From: Leptolyngbyaceae cyanobacterium JSC-12 | GTDB taxonomy: Bacteria > Cyanobacteriota > Cyanobacteriia > Leptolyngbyales > Leptolyngbyaceae | Assembly: GCA_000309945.1 (NCBI GenBank) | Contig: CM001633.1 | Location: 2,878,199-2,942,198, forward strand | Length of the DNA: 64,000 nt | Direction of reading: 5' to 3' | Shown here: positions 61,282 through 64,000 of the stretch, in pieces | Layout of the letters: the number at the start of each line of letters is the position of its first letter | Numbering within the stretch: the stretch's first letter is position 1 | Notes under the pieces: model-generated | What the model saw: the letters and a program-made list of their open reading frames with translations, nothing else | Told to the model about the DNA's origin: nothing | Databases searched by the model: none | Program-made: the position numbers and the translations under genes

Positions 61282-62460
61282 CTAACTGGGCTCTTGATCC
61301 GGTAAAGGAGCGGGTTTGACCGTCAGGTTACGAGATTGTCCATTGCGGTTGACTGTGATTTGTAGCGGTGTCCCAATCGGCGTCGCCTCTACTTTTTGTT
61401 GCACCTGTTTCGAGTTTTCAATCCGGGTTCCTCCCATCGATTCAATAATATCTCCCGGACGCAGCCCGCCTTGAGCAGCGGGTGAATTAGGTAACACGGA
61501 CATAATAATCACGCCTTGATCCTGGTTGATACGGACCCCAGTATTCAAGTTGTTGATCTGAGCACGCAGCTCAGGTGTCAACTCCTGCATTTGAATGCCT
61601 AAATAGGGATGTTCAGCCCGTCCTTTGGTCACAATTTGTTCAGCAACTCGTTGTGCCGTAGCAATTGGTACTGCAAACCCAATTCCCGAAGCTCCTTGAA
61701 TAATCGCAGTATTAATCCCAACCACTTCTCCTTTAGAATTGAGCAATGGACCGCCAGAGTTACCTGGATTAATCGCCGTATCCGTTTGAATAAAATTCAC
61801 CCTGGCAGACCCTCCAAAATCTGCACCAGAACGCCCAGTTGCGCTGATGATGCCTTGAGTCACAGTAAAATCTAAACCAAGCGGATTACCAATGGCGATC
61901 GCAGCCTGTCCAGGCAACAAATTATCAGAGTTTCCAAGTTTTACTGTTGGTAGCCCGCTGGCATCAATCTCAATGACAGCAACATCAGTTGTTCGGTCGG
62001 CTCCTCGCACACGACCGTTAAAGCGTCGCCCATCTTGCAGAATCACAGTGACGTTATCTGCTCCTTCCACCACGTGGGCATTGGTAAAGATGCGTCCATT
62101 CGGAGAAACAATGAATCCAGACCCGGTACCTCGCTGGACTCGTTCTTGAGGAGCAGAACCACCACCAAATAGGTCAAATCCCAGATCACCAAAGGGTTGA
62201 TCCACCACTCGGCTGGCATTAATTCGGACAACGGCTGGAGCAGCATCTTTGACAATCTGTGCAACAAAATCGGGGCTACCTGGAGCCAGCGAGAGAGAAG
62301 AATTATCTGGCGATCGCACTGGCTGTTCTGGTTGAGCCGAAACAGATTGCTCTCTGGTTGGATTACGTTCCAAAATTGCTTGACATCCAGCACCACCCAC
62401 ACTGACCAACAACATCAGATAAATCGGAAGGTGTTTCAATAAATATTTCGTCAGATCCAT
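61282..62460 (-). CDS. HtrA/HhoA-type serine protease with one PDZ domain
   Basis: 392 aa. An N-terminal hydrophobic segment ends in GAGC, a possible lipoprotein site. The trypsin-like domain has its triad at His129 (TNAHVV), Asp159 (TTDVAVIEI) and Ser235 (GNSGGPLL). One PDZ domain follows at about 285-385 (YLGIQMQELTPELRAQ..., PGDIIESMGG). This matches cyanobacterial HhoA/HhoB/HtrA proteases that degrade damaged envelope or thylakoid-lumen proteins under stress; I cannot assign which paralogue. The HD hydrolase follows 11 bases on, likely in the same transcript. Confidence 0.93.
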   Translation of the reverse strand: MDLTKYLLKHLPIYLMLLVSVGGAGCQAILERNPTREQSVSAQPEQPVRSPDNSSLSLAPGSPDFVAQIVKDAAPAVVRINASRVVDQPFGDLGFDLFGGGSAPQERVQRGTGSGFIVSPNGRIFTNAHVVEGADNVTVILQDGRRFNGRVRGADRTTDVAVIEIDASGLPTVKLGNSDNLLPGQAAIAIGNPLGLDFTVTQGIISATGRSGADFGGSARVNFIQTDTAINPGNSGGPLLNSKGEVVGINTAIIQGASGIGFAVPIATAQRVAEQIVTKGRAEHPYLGIQMQELTPELRAQINNLNTGVRINQDQGVIIMSVLPNSPAAQGGLRPGDIIESMGGTRIENSKQVQQKVEATPIGTPLQITVNRNGQSRNLTVKPAPLPDQEPS

Positions 62461-62698
62461 GGTTCAATACGGGCGAGCCAAAACATACATCTACAGCAAT
62501 CCTAAATGATCTGTTATTAAATCGTTTACGCTTTTCAACAGCCCTACAAAATAAAGAGCCTTGTCAAGGACAAGACCCTCTCTAGCTCTCTAAATTGAGC
62601 CACTCAACCCATTTAGATCAGGATTTTAACCACTGAAGATGCACTCAGCTAATGTGAGAAACATCCCAAACTTTGACCGACCCACAAAACGCTGATCA

Positions 62699-62851
62699 TC
62701 AATAATCGGTAGAATGGTCTTTCTTATGAAAGTCGCCATCAAAGGGTTGAACGCCCGTATTGGGATATTTATCATCACTCACTGAGAAAATACGAGAGAC
62801 AGCCCCCGAAACAAACTGAATGACATCATCAATGACTTTGGGAATACTCAT
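62699..62851 (-). CDS. Small cyanobacterial protein with NTGVQPFDGD motif, 50 aa
   Basis: ATG 62851 has GGAGG eight bases upstream; a longer frame to 62926 lacks that support. The protein reads MSIPKVIDDVIQFVSGAVSRIF, an amphipathic helix, then DDKYPNTGVQPFDGDFHKKDH. Similar short proteins carrying an ATGVQPF/GD motif occur in other cyanobacteria, in my recollection, without known function. The gene stands alone. Confidence 0.7.
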   Translation of the reverse strand: MSIPKVIDDVIQFVSGAVSRIFSVSDDKYPNTGVQPFDGDFHKKDHSTDY

Positions 62852-63565
62852 AAACCCTTCCTCCAGAATGGCTGTTAATTGAAGTTTTCGTAGGGACAAA
62901 GACGTTGCGATTTGAGTGAACTTCAATGCCGATAGCCTTACACTTCTATTATGCCAATTTCCCTCTTCGAGTTGGGATTCCGAAGCAATTATTCAAACCA
63001 ATTGTTGTATTGTTTGATGCTTCTTTATCTGATGTAACTCGCATCAAATCTGCCTGTTTCTCTAAAAGCTGCTGTCCATCAGAAATAGAGACCCAAAAAA
63101 GCGACGCAAATCACTTTTTTCTTAATAATCCCCCCTGCATTGGTTCATGCAATGTTGCAATTACATATATTTCTTAAAGTTAGACTCATCTTACTCCCTC
63201 ACTTTTGTCAGGACTTTAACCTCTCAATGTGAATTCGTTTCACGCTTCGGGTGTAGTGTTGCGAGAATCCTTGCAAGCGATAAATCGTGGAGGCCGTTAT
63301 CCGTGGTGGGTGGAGATGGCGGATTGGGTGTTGCGAGAATCCTTGCAAGCGATAAATCGTGGAGGCAGATATTAGCAAACGAGGATATTTTAATAAGTTA
63401 AACTATAAGTCGTCTAAGGCAAAGAGATGTCTCTCTGCCAAAAGCCTTTTAGAAAAGCGCTTCCAAGGCTGATATCTAATCAGACATGCCAGGAACCCTT
63501 GAAAAACTCTTTCCCAATTATGGTTTTTCTTACTATAATTAGGGAGATGTGTCCTGCCACTCAAC
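62852..63565. other. 714-base gap before pncB
   Basis: It contains the paired 39-bp repeats at 63256-63366 and otherwise nothing I can assign. The pncB promoter should lie in its right end; CTTACTATAATTAGGG near 63530 has a possible -10 (TATAAT). Confidence 0.45.
63256..63366. repeat. Pair of 39-bp direct repeats with a 33-bp spacer
   Basis: Exact copies at 63256-63294 and 63328-63366. The period is 72, as in a CRISPR unit, but there are just two copies, no cas genes, and no typical palindromic arm. Translated, both give VARILASDKSWR, a phrase I associate with dispersed cyanobacterial repeats. Confidence 0.85.
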
Positions 63566-64000
63566 ATGAGTTCTCTAACCGCTAATGTAGTGCGATCGCC
63601 CGATTTGGCAAATCAATCGCTCGTCGTCACCCCAGCCGATCTCAGCCTCTTGACCGATCTGTATCAGCTTACGATGACTGCCTGCTATGTAGGTGAACAG
63701 CTTGAGGAGCGTGTTGCCAGTTTTGAGCTGTTTGCCCGCCGTTTGCCACCAGGCTTTGGCTATTTGATCGCAATGGGGTTGGCGCAAGCATTGGATTATT
63801 TGGAAAATTTGCACTTTAGCGCTGCCCAGCTAGCGCAGTTGCAGGCAACCGGAATTTTTGCTCATGCTCCCAACGCATTCTGGTCGTTGCTAGCAGAAGG
63901 GCGATTTACTGGAGACGTGTGGGCGGTTCCAGAAGGCACAGCGCTGTTTGCGAATGAGCCGCTGTTGCGGATAGAAGCACCGCTATGGCAGGCACAACTG
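63566..64000 (+). CDS. pncB: Nicotinate phosphoribosyltransferase, 3' end cut off
   Basis: The first 145 residues are present; the gene continues past the window. It makes nicotinate mononucleotide in NAD salvage. The N-terminal block LLTDLYQLTMTACYV, FELFARRLPPGFGYLIAMGL and the FTGDVWAVPEGTALFANEPLLRIEAPLWQAQ segment are typical of the bacterial enzyme. A plausible -10 (TATAAT) lies about 30 bases before the start at 63566. Confidence 0.9.
   Translation, partial: MSSLTANVVRSPDLANQSLVVTPADLSLLTDLYQLTMTACYVGEQLEERVASFELFARRLPPGFGYLIAMGLAQALDYLENLHFSAAQLAQLQATGIFAHAPNAFWSLLAEGRFTGDVWAVPEGTALFANEPLLRIEAPLWQAQL

Noticed and set aside
63256-63366. CRISPR array
   Set aside because: Only two repeats, no cas genes, and the unit also encodes a phrase typical of dispersed repeats; kept as a repeat.

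Overview
The window is chromosomal DNA of a beta-cyanobacterium. The support is the constant recurrence of the HIP1-type octamer GCGATCGC (mostly inside genes), a carboxysome shell gene pair of the ccmK3-ccmK4 satellite type, a CmpA/NrtA-type anion-binding lipoprotein, and many families that are typically cyanobacterial (DUF4336, DUF6671, TIGR04168 phosphoesterase, RDD/DUF58 cluster). Nothing marks heterocyst formation or the exact genus. Genes are short-spaced and on both strands, so this is mostly ordinary chromosome with a few accessory patches.

Layout. 0-5 kb: membrane protein, RDD and DUF58 genes, then an AT-rich insert with a Dam-type adenine methyltransferase and a frameshifted small partner, then an exported NTF2-like protein. 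5-13 kb: housekeeping and envelope genes (murG, a GT87 mannosyltransferase-like protein, an AI-2E/PerM exporter, mannose-1-phosphate guanylyltransferase, a SpoVK/CbbX-like AAA protein, pyrD). 13-21 kb: a multi-GAF sensor with a degenerate kinase core facing a two-gene ATPase operon (a P-loop ATPase followed by a large STAND/TPR/membrane/SPOR-like protein). 21-29 kb: DedA, ABC exporter, dprA, GNAT, and a GT39/TPR membrane glycosyltransferase. 28.7-41 kb: two newly recognised small genes, a class-I glutamine amidotransferase, RtcB, MoxR, an S2P protease, a degenerate metallo-beta-lactamase protein, and the run metallophosphoesterase, ccmK3, ccmK4, glutaminase. 41-45 kb: exported and membrane proteins.

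The clearest accessory region is 44.9-49.2 kb. It lies between an intact tRNA-Arg(CCU) gene and a 24-nt copy of that tRNA's 3' part, and holds a broken RAMP-like gene, a hicBA toxin-antitoxin pair, a Uma2-type nuclease, small unknown genes, a four-helix-bundle gene split by a 152-bp MITE with inverted ends and an 8-bp target duplication, and a 120-nt pure pyrimidine tract. After it come a PgpH-like HD phosphohydrolase, an ADP-ribosylglycohydrolase-like pseudoenzyme and exported proteins. At 55.5-59.2 kb an orphan CmpA-like bicarbonate-binding lipoprotein is followed by a periplasmic beta-carbonic anhydrase that a complete IS701-like element has split; precise removal of the element restores the frame. 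The window ends with a DUF6671 protein, a small HD hydrolase, an HtrA-type protease, a 50-aa protein and the start of nicotinate phosphoribosyltransferase.

Two things stand out as candidates for undescribed biology: the two-ATPase STAND operon at 16.2-21.1 kb, and the repeated appearance of heptamer-like low-complexity DNA inserted in frame inside protein linkers in two unrelated genes.
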